Source: Lunularia cruciata (taxonomy: Eukaryota > Streptophyta > Marchantiopsida > Lunulariales > Lunulariaceae). From it: a DNA stretch of 64,000 nucleotides. The stretch spans positions 59,086,001 to 59,150,000 of the forward strand of contig OX419757.1 of assembly GCA_948567375.1 (NCBI GenBank). The letters are read 5' to 3'. Within the stretch, counting starts at the first letter, position 1. Each line of letters starts with the position of its first letter. Below are positions 19,775 to 32,013 of the stretch, piece by piece. The notes beneath the pieces were generated by a model. The model saw nothing but the letters and a program-made list of their open reading frames with translations. It ran no database searches and was not told where the DNA came from. The translations under genes and the position numbers were made by a program.

Positions 19775-20447
19775 TATAACACCCATTTGTGCATGTATGT
19801 AGTTTGGTATTACTAGTACTTGAAAGATATTATTTATATAGAGATAAAGGATGGTTCTACATTAGTCATGATTAGCTAAAGTTATTCATAGCTTAAATAG
19901 AGGGGACCTTACTTTAAGAGGAAGTGGAAAAGATGAGCACCACTATTTTGGATTCTAGTGTGTTGACTTTGTATTATTCCTAGGTGTTTGGCTTTGAGGA
20001 AAGAGTTGAGAACTCTTTGGCCCACAAGCCTTTTTTTTGGATTCTTCTATAGTCCAAGGATAGCTCATGTGAAGGAATCCTTGACTTAGTGGTTTGGTCA
20101 AGATAAGATCAAATGCTTAGTGGAATATGCTCATGTGGATGGATATTCTTTTATAATTTTTGACTTTACTTGACTTTTAGCCTAGTAACTTTAGTTACTC
20201 CAATAATTAATAACTTTGGTGTGTAACTATTTCACAAGTATATAAACTAGGGATGAGGAAGTACTCATCATCCTTTCATTTACAACTATCTCTCTCTCAT
20301 TGAGTTCTGTAGTGAGCAATGTCTTGAGTCTTGGAGTGTTAGCCTTGGAGGAGTATGATGGAGTTGGGATTCCTTGCCTTCTTAGTCCATGGTGCGCTAC
20401 ATAATTGCCATCAGAGGTTCATTGAGTGAGAGATAGGCTAGCTCACA
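19775..20447 (+). repeat. 5' LTR of family 3 element (about 673 bp)
   Basis: Starts TATAACACCCATTTGTGC (TG of the ends mutated to TA) and ends GCTCACA before the PBS. A TATATAAACT box lies at about 20240. It aligns over its length with 26843-27496. Confidence 0.88.
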
Positions 20448-20451
20448 TTTT

Positions 20452-20467
20452 TGGTTTCGTTGTCGGG
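20452..20467 (+). other. Primer binding site of family 3 element
   Basis: TGGTTTCGTTGTCGGG resembles the TGGCGCCGTTGCCGGGGA site used by many plant gypsy elements; C-to-T changes explain most of the differences. Confidence 0.7.
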
Positions 20468-21989
20468 ACCTCTCTAGAAGGCAAGATAATGTTCCGCATA
20501 CAATTTTATATTAGATAGAAGGAGGCTATAAGAGCTCACATGGAGAGAACTTTAAGGGAGTAGAGTGCGGACCTTATGTTAGAGAAATTGGACCCATTTT
20601 TATACCCTATAGTTCATTATGATGTCTTTGAGGTGATTTTGTACATCTTGTACCCTTGAGAGGATTTGGGTAGATTGTGTGAGGTGGATTGCAGATTTTG
20701 GGGATTAAGGTGATTTTGGGCAAAATCTCAAGTTTGAAATATGGATTTGGAATTTCTACACATGATAGCTTGGGTTCTCATTCAGTAAGCAGACTTGAAA
20801 TTATTTTGAGAGCTACTATGTGCATTAGACTAGAATTTTTGAAAGTTGATAGGGTAAATTGTTCCCACAAATGCATGCTCTCTAGAAAATTGTACATAGT
20901 CTACCATTTCTTCAATTTTTAGTGGATTATTCTGAAAATTTCAAGGAAAATTCATTGCATTGAATCCTACACGCTGACATAAAAATTAGAGAGAGGTCAT
21001 CCTTTTGCACAAAGTTATGATTCTTTAAACTAAGGGGGTGGTTTCAAACCAAATTTGAAATGTGTGTGATGAATAGAAAGGTGTCTAGGCCAAATGGCTC
21101 AATGAAAAGATCTTAAATTTTGCAAAGAGTGGCATCCTAGAGTTTTGATAAAGTTTACAAAATTTTAGAGGACTATGATATACAAATTGAGAGATTTGAG
21201 TGACATTGTGAGGAAGGGTCAATTTGGTAGAGTTGAGATCTCATGCATGAGGAGTTTGAGAGCAACAAAAAGCATGTTTGAGTATTTAGATTCATCTTGG
21301 GAACATGGAGTGTCATCAAGGGTGGAAATTGAGACTCTACAAGGTTCCCAAAGGGTTTGAGGTGATTCTAGGGGTAGATTTGAGGAAAAGAGAGTTTAGA
21401 ATAGAATTTGAAGAGAGTGTTGAGCGGATCCAAAAACCTACACCACTTGGAGGAAAGAGTGCGTCTAAATGTTTTTTATGTGGAGAGAAGGGACATTAAG
21501 CAAGTTCATGTTCATTGACTTTTGAGAGCAAGAGATTGAGGGAAAGGAGAGGCTTACTTGACTTGGGTTTGCATGTTTGATCTTCTTTACCAAGATTGGG
21601 AGAGAGAAGATCTAAGACCAAGGAGTTGTGTGAGGTTTGTGAAGTGGAAGGACTTCCAAAATGACATTAGTGTAGTGGAGTAAAAGCACTTTTGGAGACT
21701 TTGGTGAAGGATCTTGGAGAGAGTCTTAGTACAGCTACATAAATCCTACCACCTTCATCTAGTTCTCAAGATAAATGATGGAGATAATCTTTCAACTTAT
21801 CGTTAAACTATCCATGAGAGTTTGATTTATATGCACTCTAGGATTTGATGTTGCTATAGAAATCTTGGATCAATCTGAACCTTTTTTGTTCCCTAGGGTG
21901 TATAACTTATAAATGGTGTAAGTCATGTACATACTCTATTGGTTATAGAGTGAGAAAACAAAAAAAATTGAGAGAAAAGAAAGATAGTG
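20468..21989 (+). pseudogene. Leader/first coding region of family 3 with an extra zinc knuckle
   Basis: Highly decayed, but an open frame at 21305-21499 ends in CFLCGEKGH and, after a TAA, ASSC: a Cx2Cx4Hx4C knuckle at about 21469-21513. Immediately downstream the same region gives CEVCEVEGLPK and then a Cys, another Cys/His-rich cluster. It lies upstream of the main gag, so it is either an extra accessory frame or the remains of a different inserted gag. Confidence 0.45.
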
Positions 21990-22980
21990 AGGAGTTAAGA
22001 TGGGGAAACTTCTGGTTTTCTTTGGCAAGGATTGAGAAGATGTGGAAGCATTTATGAGAGACTTCAAGAGAGCTTGCATAGGAAACAATGAGAGGAGGAA
22101 GAATGAGTGGGCCTCATTATTACCAGATTTCTTTGAGGATGCAGCACTTACATAGTATGAGTCAAAATACCAAAAGAGAGAGAAGCAAGATGGGCAAGAA
22201 GAGTCTCGGGAGTGTTTGACTTCAGCACTCATTGAGAAATTCCTTCTAGATGAGAGTGATGAGAGATTGATGAGTGAAGTTACCTTTCTCAAGCAAGGAA
22301 ATGGAGAGAAAGTTAGAGTCTATATGGAAAGAGTGGAAAAGTTAGAGTCCAGATTTAGTATAGTGTGAGGATGATGTGGAGACTACTATGATTGGCAGAG
22401 GAGCTATGCTTACCAAGAATTTTGTGGGAGGAATGAGACCACAAATTAGAAGCAAGGTGAGATATGAGAAACCTTCTTCCAAGGTTGAAGCTATCAAGAT
22501 TGCAATTCGTATGGAGGAGAGTTTGGAAGGGGATGAGAGTGATTTGGTGGTGAAGGAGCTTGTGCATCCTCCCCAAGGCTATAAATATGGTGCAACTTCT
22601 GATGCTTTGGTGGCAAGGGTTGAACCACAAGTATTAGTTGCTCTAGTTCTTACACCTCCACCAAAAGATCCACCTCAAACCATCACAGAATAACTTGCAG
22701 ATCTCAAAATCAATATGGTGCAACTATGGGAGAAGAGAGAGGTGGATCAGAATGTAGGGAGAGGGCCTAGGAGTTATGGAAACTATCCATATAGTGGAGG
22801 CCAACCAGCCAACAATTTCAATGATAGAATTGTTTTCGTTGTGGAGGAAGAGGCCACATCCAAAGGAATTGCCCAAATTCCACTTACCATGGAAGAAGGT
22901 GTTATGATGGAGCCAATAGAGGGAAAGAGGGAGGTAGTGAAACCAAAAGTGCCTCCTAATCTAAAAAAGTTAAAGGGATA
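21990..22980 (+). pseudogene. Gag of family 3 element
   Basis: Starts near MGKLLVFFGKD and has the capsid segments WASLLPDFFEDAALT and SALIEKFLLDESDE, then VRVYMERVEKLESRF before a stop. A further part (22376-22693) includes AMLTKNFVGGMRPQIRSKV. The zinc knuckle CFRCGGRGHIQRNC is intact at about 22830-22875 but in a different frame from its flanks, showing small indels on both sides. Confidence 0.8.
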
Positions 22981-22992
22981 GCATCTATAGAT

Positions 22993-23979
22993 GTGGTTGA
23001 GAGCAAGTATAAGAAGGGAGAGTGCTCAAACTCCAAGAGTCTTAATTTGGACCTTTTGGCACAAGAGAAGAAGAGAGCTCATTTTGTAGAGGATGTGCAC
23101 TCTTCTCAAGGATTTACTCCTAGAAAGGATAGTCCTATGTCTACTAGGAGCACTTGCACCTCAACACCATCAACAACAAAGACTCCAAGAAAGCAATTGG
23201 GAATAGAGGACTTCTTGATATCAAAGCAACAATGGAACTACAATGTCTTGGAGGATGTTGGTAGTCACAAAGCTAACATCACAGTGGGCCAACTGATAGC
23301 TTTGAATCCTACTTTGAGAAAGAAACTTAGAGGTGGTTTGAGTTCTACAATGAGCAAGAGGAAGAAGAAGGCAAAAGCTCCAGTATCAATGGGGGTGGTG
23401 GATGCCAAGCCAACACCATGGGAGGCTTGTGAATATGCCTCCAAGCTTGATGTGAGAGTGAATGGTCACAACATCAAGGATGCATTGGTTGATGGAGTAT
23501 CAATAGTGAATGCCATGTCAAAAAGGTTGATAAAGAACTTGAGTATGATACCCTCTAGACCTTCAACATTTGTGGTGAGCATGGCAAACAAAAAACAAGT
23601 TTCACCAGTAGGGGTGATGGATAAAGTGATAGTTTCAATTATGGGAGTTCAAAATCTCTTGACTTTCCAAGTCTTAAAGGATTCAAGCTATGACTTACTT
23701 CTTGGGAGGCCATGGTTGAGAGTAACATGCACAACTGATCAATGGCACAAAGGTTACTTGAGGATTGGGCGATCAAACCATAGAGTCACAATTCCTATGA
23801 CTAATACCACCAACACTTCACATTCAGATACAGCATCTTCTGATTATTGGGAATCAAATTTTGAAGAAGGAGCTTTAGGTGTGGACACAAGCATGGAAGA
23901 GGAGACTTCCACGGAGGAGGATGAATCTGAATTTGATTCAAATGTGTATCCTTTGTGTGCTATGGAATTTTTCACCTAA
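22993..23979 (+). CDS. Protease region of family 3 element, long open frame
   Basis: An open frame of 328 codons. The catalytic region ALVDGVSIVNAMSKRL corresponds to the DGGS-type motif of Athila/Tat proteases, with Gly changed to Val; the second half SSYDLLLGRPWL matches the conserved LGRPWL. The N-terminal 120 residues are a basic linker. It ends in an acidic stretch (EEETSTEEDESEFD). It is the longest open frame in this element and unbroken, unlike its neighbours. Confidence 0.82.
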   Translation: MVESKYKKGECSNSKSLNLDLLAQEKKRAHFVEDVHSSQGFTPRKDSPMSTRSTCTSTPSTTKTPRKQLGIEDFLISKQQWNYNVLEDVGSHKANITVGQLIALNPTLRKKLRGGLSSTMSKRKKKAKAPVSMGVVDAKPTPWEACEYASKLDVRVNGHNIKDALVDGVSIVNAMSKRLIKNLSMIPSRPSTFVVSMANKKQVSPVGVMDKVIVSIMGVQNLLTFQVLKDSSYDLLLGRPWLRVTCTTDQWHKGYLRIGRSNHRVTIPMTNTTNTSHSDTASSDYWESNFEEGALGVDTSMEEETSTEEDESEFDSNVYPLCAMEFFT

Positions 23980-24930
23980 GCCAGAGGTTTTGGAGGACCC
24001 CGATAAATCACCATTTACACTTGAGGAGATAGAGAGGAGGTTATCCACCCTCAAGTATGGCCCAAATGTTACCAAGGAGGAGAAGGTGAGATTTGAGGAG
24101 ATTTTCTGCAATTTATCCATGTGTTTGCTTTTTGTTAAAAGGATTTGAAGGAAGTCACCTTGGAGGAGCACAAGATAGAGGTGGAGTCACATGCAAGACC
24201 AATCCACCAAAAGCAACATCTCATTAGCCCACCAATAGCTTTGGTTGTAAAGGAAGAGATTGATAAGCTCAAGGAAGCTAGATTTATCTTTGAGGTGGAG
24301 AACTCAAAATGGGTGCCAATTGTCATTGTGAAGAAAAATAATGGCAAGCTTTGGGTATGTATGGATTACAAGAAGCTTAATGTTGTTTCCAAGAAGGACT
24401 ACTACCCATTGCCATTCATTGATGAGATATTGGAAGAGGTTGCAGGTCATGAAAGATATAGTTTAGGAGATAGTTATAATGGATATAACCAAATCAAGAT
24501 TTCACTAGAGCATCAACAACTAACCACATTCACCACACCATGGGGAACTTATGCTTTCAAGGTCATGCCTTTTGGGCTTTGCAATGCTCCTGCTACATTC
24601 CAATGGTTCATGAATAAGGTATTTGAACCTTTAATTGGGAAATTTGTGAGAGACTTCATTGATGACCTTTGTGTCTATGGGAGCAAGGAGGAGCACTTTT
24701 GAGCACCTAATCAAGGTCTTGCAATGCTTGGATGAGGCAAATGCATCACTCAACCCGGAAAAGTGCATTTTTGGATGTAAAGAAGGTCTACTTTTGGTGC
24801 ACATCATCTTTAGGGATGGAATGGCAGTTGATCTTGAGAAGGTGAGGAAAATCTCAGACCTTCCATTCCCTTCAAGCTTGACAAAGTTATGCCAATTCTT
24901 GGGATGGTTGGGTACTATATGAGGTTCATG
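23980..24930 (+). pseudogene. Reverse transcriptase of family 3 element
   Basis: The block 24145-24702 keeps KLWVCMDYKKLNVVSKKD, GYNQIKISLEHQ, MPFGLCNAPATFQ and the active site FIDDLCVYG with both aspartates. A frameshift near 24700 moves the thumb region (NASLNPEKCIFGCKEG, FLGWLGTI) to another frame. Inactive because of these breaks. Confidence 0.88.
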
Positions 24931-25460
24931 GGTACGAGACTTATGCATAGACCATCTACATGAAGAAGGTTGTAGATACATGGTGATTTTGGAAGACAAC
25001 AAGGCTCTCAAAGCTTTTGAGGAGCTCAAGTAATCCCTTGTTGTAGCTCCAATTCTTGCTAAACCTAATTGGAGTAAGCCTTTTATCCTCTACACTGATG
25101 CTTCTAATGTCTGTATAGGATGCACTCTTAGTCAATTAGACCAAGAAGAGCATGATCATCCAATAGCTTATGCTAGTAGGCAAATGGTTTCAGCAAAAAA
25201 GAACTACTCTGTCCCAAAGAGAGAAGGGTTGCCAGTGATCTTTGATCTCAAGAAGTTAAGATACTACTTTATTGGAGAAAAAGCCACCATTGTCATGGAT
25301 CACTTGGCCTTGAAGTACATCTTCAACAAGCCTAATGTTGAAGGGAGACTAGCAAGGTAGATGATACTCTTGTTTGAGTATGACTACACCATTGAGGATA
25401 GGCCAAGAAAGAAACATGCAAATGATGATTTGTTATCTAGGGCCAATGATCATGATGTAG
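24931..25460 (+). pseudogene. RNase H of family 3 element
   Basis: Includes FILYTDASNVCIGCTLSQ (first Asp), NYSVPKREGLPVIFDLKKL (Glu), VMDHLALKYIF (Asp) and the end RPRKKHANDDLLSR. A TAG at about 25359 interrupts it before MILLFEYDYTIE. Confidence 0.85.
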
Positions 25461-26820
25461 ATGAGCCAATGGATTATTCCTTCCTGGATGAGGAGCTCAT
25501 GAAAATCTCAGTCACTCAAGAGGTTCCAATGGAGTACAAGGAGATTGTGGATTTTATGACAAGAGGTAACTATCCAAAAGGGATGCATGCTAGGGAGAAG
25601 AAAGCCCTTACAGCAAGATCTAGTCCTTACATAATGGTGGAAAATATTCTTTTTCACCAAGGAGCAGATGGTCTACTTCAAAGAGTAGTGGGTAAGGAAG
25701 ATTCTATCCTACTCATAAAGGAGTTTCATGAAGGTTTAGTGTGGTAGGACACTTTGTAGGAAAGGTGACTGCTTTCAAAATTCTAGATGCAAGTTACCAT
25801 TGGAGTGGGATTTTCAAGGATTGTGTTGATTATTGCAAAACTTGTCATGTTTGTCAAGCTTTTGCTACAAAATCTACTTCCACTCCTCTACTTAGATCAA
25901 TTCCATTGCTAGGACCTTTTGAGAAGTGGGGAATTGATTTTGTAGTGCCTCTCAATAGAACTCCAAGGAACAATCAATACATTGTGGTAGTTACTAATTA
26001 CCTTACCAAGTGGGTTGAGGCTAGACCATTGAGGGACAAGAATAAAGATGAAGTTGGTAGATTTCTTTATGAATGCATTATCACTAGGATTTGATGCCCT
26101 TTGGAGTTGGTTTCTAATAAAATGGGGAGGAGTTTACAAGGAGGATCACTACAGCCATGATATGACATTTCTCTATCACACATAGAGTAATTACATCCTA
26201 TAAGCCAAATTCCATTGGCTTGGTAGAGAGAACCAATCAGACCTTGTGCATGATATTGGCCAAAGATGCAGAAATGGAGGGAGCTAACATCAATGGGACA
26301 AGAGGATTCATGCAGTTTTGTGGGTGTATAGGACAACCATGAAGACTTCCACCAGATATTCTCCATTTTAATTGGTATTGGTATTAAGTATACCTTACCC
26401 ATTCACTTTGATCTTCCTACCTTCCAAGCAATCATTGGAGATTGAAGAAAGCACAAGGAGGTGATGCAAAGAAGTCAAGGAAGGATCAACTCATGGAATT
26501 GGAAGAGGCAAGAGCAGTTGCTATGGTTCAAGTGGAGCAAGCCCAAAGGAAACAAAAGGAGAGCTATGACAAGAGGCAAGGCAAGAAGAAGGTGGAGCTT
26601 TTCAAAGAAGGTGATTTGGTAGTTGTTTGATTCCATTCAATTCAAGAGAATGCAAAAGAAGTTTTTGCCTAAATACTTTGGACCTTTCATAGTGGAGAAG
26701 GTGTGGGGCAATAACACCTATGATCTCAAGGAGTTGGGAGGAAGACACTTAAGTAGGATTAACCATGATAAGTTGAAGATGTATCAAAGAAGGTAAAGAG
26801 ATCTTCACTTTGAGGACAAA
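25461..26820 (+). pseudogene. Integrase of family 3 element
   Basis: The zinc module retains CKTCHVC; the first His region reads VGHFVGKVTA. The core has WGIDFVVPL (first Asp) and TKWVEARPL, but the second Asp position reads SNKMG and stops follow at about 26092 and beyond. The C-terminal part is open again (26442-26630, basic) and ends with KYFGPFIVEKVWGNNTYDL, the GPF module, with no chromodomain after it. Confidence 0.85.
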
Positions 26821-26832
26821 GTGAAAACAGTC

Positions 26833-26842
26833 CAGAGGTAAA
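26833..26842 (+). other. Polypurine tract of family 3 element
   Basis: CAGAGGTAAA lies immediately before the 3' LTR start TGTAACACCC. Its purine content is modest, so the assignment rests mainly on position. Confidence 0.5.
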
Positions 26843-27496
26843 TGTAACACCCATTTGTGCATGTATGTAGTATTGTGATATTTATTTTGGTATTTACAAG
26901 TACTTGAGAGATATTATTTATATAGAGATAAAGGATGGTTCTACATTAGTCATGATTAGCTAAATTTAGTCATAGCTAAGATAGAGGGGACCTTACTTTA
27001 GAGGAAGTAGAAAAGATGAGCACCACTATTTTGGATTCTAGTATGTTGACTTGGCATTATACCTAGGTGTTTGGCTTTGAGGAAAAAATTGAGAACTCTT
27101 GGGCCCACAAGCTTTTTTGTTTTGGATTCTTCTATAGTCCAAGGAAAGCCCATGTGAAGGAATCCTTGACTTAGTGGTTTGGTCAGGATAAGATCACATG
27201 CTTAGTGGAATATGCCCATGTGGATGGATATTCCTTTATACTTTTTGATTTTACTTGACTTTTAGCCTAGTAACTTGAGTTTCTCCAATAATTAGTAGCT
27301 TTGGTGCATACCTTTTTGACAAGTATATAAACTAGGGGTGATGAGGTAGTCATTATTTTTTCATTTGCAACTATCTCTCTCTCATTGAGTTCTTTAGTGA
27401 GCAATGTCTTGAGCTTGGAGTGTTAGCCTTGAAGGAGTATGATGTAGTTGGGATTCCTTGCCTTCTTAGTCCATGGTGCGCTACCATAATAGCCAT
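26843..27496 (+). repeat. 3' LTR of family 3 element, right end missing
   Basis: Begins TGTAACACCCATTTGTGC and follows the 5' LTR closely to GCTACCATAATAGCCAT, then diverges. About 45 bp of the LTR end are missing, so the flank has been rearranged. Confidence 0.85.
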
Positions 27497-27774
27497 GTAG
27501 TGAATATGTATTGAATCTTGAACAATCTTGCCAAAACTTACTATAGAATTGAGTTGTAATTAGATATAAATATACTCAAGAACCAATGATGATAAGATAT
27601 AATGTTAAAGTAGAGCTTTGCTAATTTATTTCTTGTTATTAGTGATAAATTTATGCTCTTTATTGGTAAGATTCACTTAAAATTGATACTTCAACTTAAT
27701 AACTTACTCTTAAGTAGATTTCTCATTTTTCTCTTCTTAAATTTATCTTCATATCACTTATTAACATGACTTTC
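27497..27774. other. AT-rich spacer
   Basis: No gene or element end recognised between the broken family 3 LTR and copy B. Confidence 0.5.
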
Positions 27775-28523
27775 ACCTTTCAGGTTCACAATGATTGATA
27801 TATGTTGGGGCTTAGAGTAGTGCTCACCCAACATGATGATGAGGAGAAGGAGTTTATGGTGGCCTATGCTAATTGTTCCAACAATTCAGCAGAGGTGAAT
27901 TTTAGTTCATATAAGGGAGAGTGCTTTGCAAAAGTATGGGCAATAGCACATTTTTGATGTTACCTATTTGGTAACCCCTTTACTCTCACCATTAATCATC
28001 AACCACTAAGTGGTTGATAGAGTCCAATAAGCTTTTAGGGAAGCTTGCACGATTGGCTCTAATTTTACATGAGTATGATTTCATGATTATTCATAGATTT
28101 GGAATGGTGAACCTTGATGTAGATAGGTTAGGTAGAAACCCATGTTCCAACTAGCAAGATCAAATTGGAGCATGTTGGCATGGTGAGATAGATGAGGAGA
28201 TAGTGTCAAGTTGGCATGCATCTACCTTTCTTTGTATATTTTCTAAGGCTTTTGTGGTATCTCTCTTAGCATATACGAGAGGATTTATTGAGGTCATAGA
28301 TCCAAAGAGTGGAGATAGTTGTATAGTTCAATGAGACATTCGTGATCATGTCTTAATGATGGATTATCTTTGCATTGGTGTTGTGGGTAGCACAATTAGG
28401 GCCAAGGAGAGAGATCATGTTCTTCAGCAAGTTGGATAGTTTAGATTGGAGGGAAGACGTCTTCTTCATGTATGGGAAGATGGTATAGTTTGAGTAGTAC
28501 CACTTCCATCTCAAAGACCACAA

Positions 28524-29296
28524 TTGGTCCATCATGCTCATGAGGAGCTAGGACATTTTGGAGTAAAGTGTATATATAGCTTACTTCAAGGTCATTATTG
28601 CTGTTGTAGTATGCAGACCAATGTTAGCAATTTGTTGCCAGATGTGTGGTTTGTGACCAAGTTTGAGCATCATTCAATGCTCCTATGCCACAATTACACC
28701 CATTACTTATCATGGGATTGGGCTACCACTGGAGTTTGGACTTTGTTGGATTGTTATCATTAACTATGAGGCATCATTGGTATGTTTCAGTTATGGTGGA
28801 GCACTTTTCCAAGTGGATTGAGTTGGTGGCACTTCTTGACAAGTCCAATGAAGGGATGGCTTACTTGTTCTTGGATCAGGTTCTCAATCATTTTGGTGCA
28901 GCTGTTGAGGATTTGACTGATCAAGGTACATAGTTCTTGGTGGAGTTTCAAGTCTTGTGTGACAAGGCTTTGATTGATCATTGTACTACCTCCCAAGGTC
29001 ACCTTGAGGCAAATGGTTTAGCAAAGAGAGTGGTTTTGACAATGAAGAGAGGATTGCAAAACTATGGTTTGCAAAGAGTGCACTTGGGAGATTGGGATCT
29101 CGAACTACCTTGGTTGGCCATGGGCTATTGGTTCATCCAGCAAGCCTCCTTAGCATCCTTCTCTCCTTATTTTCTACTCTATGGACAAGATCCACATTTA
29201 CTTGAAGCCAAATACCAAGATGCTACTATAGTGTTGGACTTGGATGACCCAAATGTATGGATGAGCGCATGTTCTCAATGGGCAAAGATCCTTTGA
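28524..29296 (+). pseudogene. Integrase of family 1 copy B
   Basis: The zinc-module His pair HEELGHFGVK is kept but the Cys pair is only seen after a shift. The core keeps YVSVMVEHFSKWIELVALL and LTDQGT, then a TAG (28930) where A has Glu. The region of the catalytic Glu reads ANGLAKRVV, with Glu changed to Lys. Inactive. Confidence 0.85.
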
Positions 29297-29524
29297 AGAG
29301 TGATGTCAATGGCAATGAGAACTTGGCAATTGCTCAACATAAGGATACCTTATGTTATGCTAAAATTTGAGGAGGAGGTTATAGACCCTCAATCTATTGA
29401 TTTCATCCTTGTGACTATGTATATTTACAATAAATAACATGGACAATACTTGATGTTTCTATAGGCCACACTATCTTGAGAGCGCACAAGGTTTTACCAT
29501 CTAGAGTCCTTGTGTTAGAAGGAT

Positions 29525-29773
29525 GTGATGGTGTTTTTTGGAAGGATCATGTGCACAATTGTGCAACATGCAACCTCCCAAACATTGGGTACTATAGACC
29601 CAAGCTTTGCACTTGTACTTGTAGGCTTAAGAAATATGTTATGCGGCTCTTTTGGTGGAGCTGCTACTATGTTAGTGTGTGATAGTTGTTTGAGAGGATG
29701 GCATATGGTATGTTTGAATCCTCCATTCATGATGGTTCCTCAAGGAAAATGGTTATGTCCTAAATGTACTTGA
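29525..29773 (+). CDS. PHD finger of family 1 copy B, open frame
   Basis: An 82-codon frame contains the full second half of the PHD, MLVCDSCLRGWHMVC and WLCPKC, without a stop, including Gln where copy A has TAG (8660). The first zinc ligand is changed from Cys to Asn (GLRNMLCG). It shows that the PHD belongs to the family and is not peculiar to copy A. Confidence 0.85.
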   Translation: MMVFFGRIMCTIVQHATSQTLGTIDPSFALVLVGLRNMLCGSFGGAATMLVCDSCLRGWHMVCLNPPFMMVPQGKWLCPKCT

Positions 29774-30579
29774 TTTGTGGCACTTAAAGTCCATGTATGA
29801 CTTATGTGTGAGTTTAATTCTATAGAGTGATGTTGATAGCAATGTATGTTGTGTAGCAATGTATAAACACACAAAAAACCTTCTTTGAAGGAGCAATTTT
29901 TGTTTTCCTTGTTGTGTGTAGCAAGGTGACATTGTACCAAATGAAAGAAGGGGTCTTGCTATAAATTGGTCCTAAAATTAATTTGGACTTTTGAGTCAAC
30001 AAAATGGTAGTAATGCTATTGTTATGACAGATTCAAGAAGAGTCTTCAAATCAAGTCATCATGATAGGGCATTGGGGACTCAAATAGGGCTTGAGTAAAA
30101 ACTCATTGAGTTTTTACTCAAGCTTGATGTCAACAAATTCTAATTGCTCCTCTTATTGATATTGACTCTTCATGTAATCTAAATGTAAATTTTGCAATAA
30201 AGGTCTGTGATTGGTTTGCATAATAACTTGTTTCTCCAAGAGATAAAGTCTCCATACCTTTGGAGAATATACCATTGGTATTTTTTCTTCATCCCAAGCA
30301 TAGTAGGTCTTTTCTATGGTATTTAATCAATGAGACACAAACTTATAGGAGGTAATCCATCTAGGAATTCCTAGTGCAAGACAACTCCAATGGTAAAGTT
30401 AGAAGCATCAAAATCAACCACACAAGGTAATTGAGGATCATATGGTTGGAAGATGGGTGGTCAAGACACCATATGCTTCAATTTCTTAAATGCTTCTTTT
30501 TGCTTGAGGGTTCATTGAAAGCTTGATGTCTTCTCCAAGAGATTGATCAATGGTGTAGCCACATGAGCATCATAATGGA

Positions 30580-31425
30580 TGACTCATTAGTGAAAAATTG
30601 CTAAAATATTAAATGCACTCACTTTATTGCATCCTTAGGAGTAAGCCAATTAGTAATGGCCTTGATTTTCCCTTCGTCCATTTTGATCCTCTTTGATGAA
30701 ACCTTATGACCCAAGAAAGTAACTTCTTTCTACCAAAAGGCACACTTTGACTTTTTATAATAAAACTTCTCTTGGAAAAGGCATCTTAGGAATTCTCATA
30801 CATGATTCTTGTGTTTTTTCTCCATCATATTTGAGATTCAAATACCATCCAAGAACAACACCGTATATCAATCCAATAGCCCATCCAACACCTGATGCAT
30901 TTGATCCATGAAAATTATAGGAGCATAAGTGAGCCCAAAAGGTAAAACTCTCTAGTCAGAATACCCATATCTTGTGCAAACATAGTCTCTTGCATATCCT
31001 CCCTATCATTAGGAATTTGCCAATAGCTGCTTTGAAGATCCAACTTGGAGAAGTATTCTTCTACTTTCAATTGATTCAATAGGTTATCAATTCAAGGCAA
31101 GGGATATGAATTCTTCATGTTCTTTTTATTAAGGCAATGTTAGTCCATACAAAAATCAAATTCCTTTATCCTTCTTTGGTACAAAGAGTATTGGTTGTTT
31201 GCAAGGAGATGGACTATGTTGTATGAAATCCTTCTCCAAAAACTCAATTACTATTGTTTGAAGCTCTTCTAACTCCTTTGGTGAGAGCCTATAGATTGGT
31301 CTACTCATAAGAGTGCTATCTAGCAAGAGCTTGATCTTGAAGAGCATACCTTGATCAAAAGGTAACATTTTCAAGAGATCATCTAGAGACATATCTAAAA
31401 ACTCATACACTATTTGATAGACCAT
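30580..31425 (-). pseudogene. RT of truncated minus chromovirus
   Basis: The N-terminal part (31156-31425) is open, with IYRLSPKELEELQ, then FLEKDFIQHSPSP and PILFVPKKDKG. Further left the active-site block is damaged: the expected FLDDIL reads VVLGWYL (near 30850). Stops are frequent. Confidence 0.82.
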
Positions 31426-32013
31426 TACTTATTGAGGCTTCTTAACTTCATCAAATTTTCCTTATGAGATTGTCATGATGATAACAACAAAAATGTTGTT
31501 ATCTTTCTCCAAAGCTTGTTTTGTAGCTATATACTAGTAAAATTTTCATTTTTGAATTGACTATTCTTAGGTGTCTTACTAAAAGGTGCTAAACAACCTA
31601 ATCAATAATTTTTACATTTGTATTGTACTTGGATTTATTATCAAGTCCAATAAAATTAAATCTTATGATGTTCAAGCTAAGGTAGACCTAGAATGACAAT
31701 GTAGTGTAGTGGAGCTACTAAAAACTTCATACACTCTGAATACTTCTCTCAATTGTATATATAACAAGTTGTGAGGTACAAAATGAAAAACTCTTTCTTC
31801 TATTCAATCTACTACTAAATATTGACATAATATTTAATTCCTTTGCTAATTACATAAACATATAAGCCTTAAAACTCTCAAAATCAACCAAAATCCTATA
31901 GCAACTATTGGACATCATATCTTGTAAGTGTATCAAACTTACATAGGTTGAGCTTCAATCCCATTTGTATTAATAAAGTTCTCAATAATAGGCTCAATAT
32001 CTCCTATTGGGAT

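Larger units (their letters stand above)
19775..27496 (+). mobile_element. Ty3/gypsy element, family 3 (Athila/Tat-like), with paired LTRs
   Basis: Both LTRs are recognised and the internal region has gag, zinc knuckle, protease, RT, RNase H and integrase in gypsy order without a chromodomain. The PBS resembles the tRNA-Asp type and the RT block TPWGTYAFKVMPFGLCNAPATFQ is typical of the non-chromoviral plant lineages. Numerous stops and shifts show it is inactive. The right end is cut, so no target duplication can be read. Confidence 0.9.
27775..29876 (+). mobile_element. Family 1 copy B (RNase H to LTR), decayed
   Basis: Aligns with copy A from about 6695 to 8964. RNase H (27780-28140), integrase (28520-29290), PHD region (29590-29775) and about 95 bp of LTR (from about 29778) are present. 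Everything upstream of RNase H, including the methyltransferase, is absent. Stops and shifts are common and the sequence is AT-drifted: many CAG codons of A are CAA or TAG here. About 165 bp between the PHD stop and the LTR are deleted. Confidence 0.88.

Noticed and set aside
27775-29876. Copy B as the missing left part of copy C
   Set aside because: B covers RNase H to LTR, regions that C also has further right, so they are separate copies.
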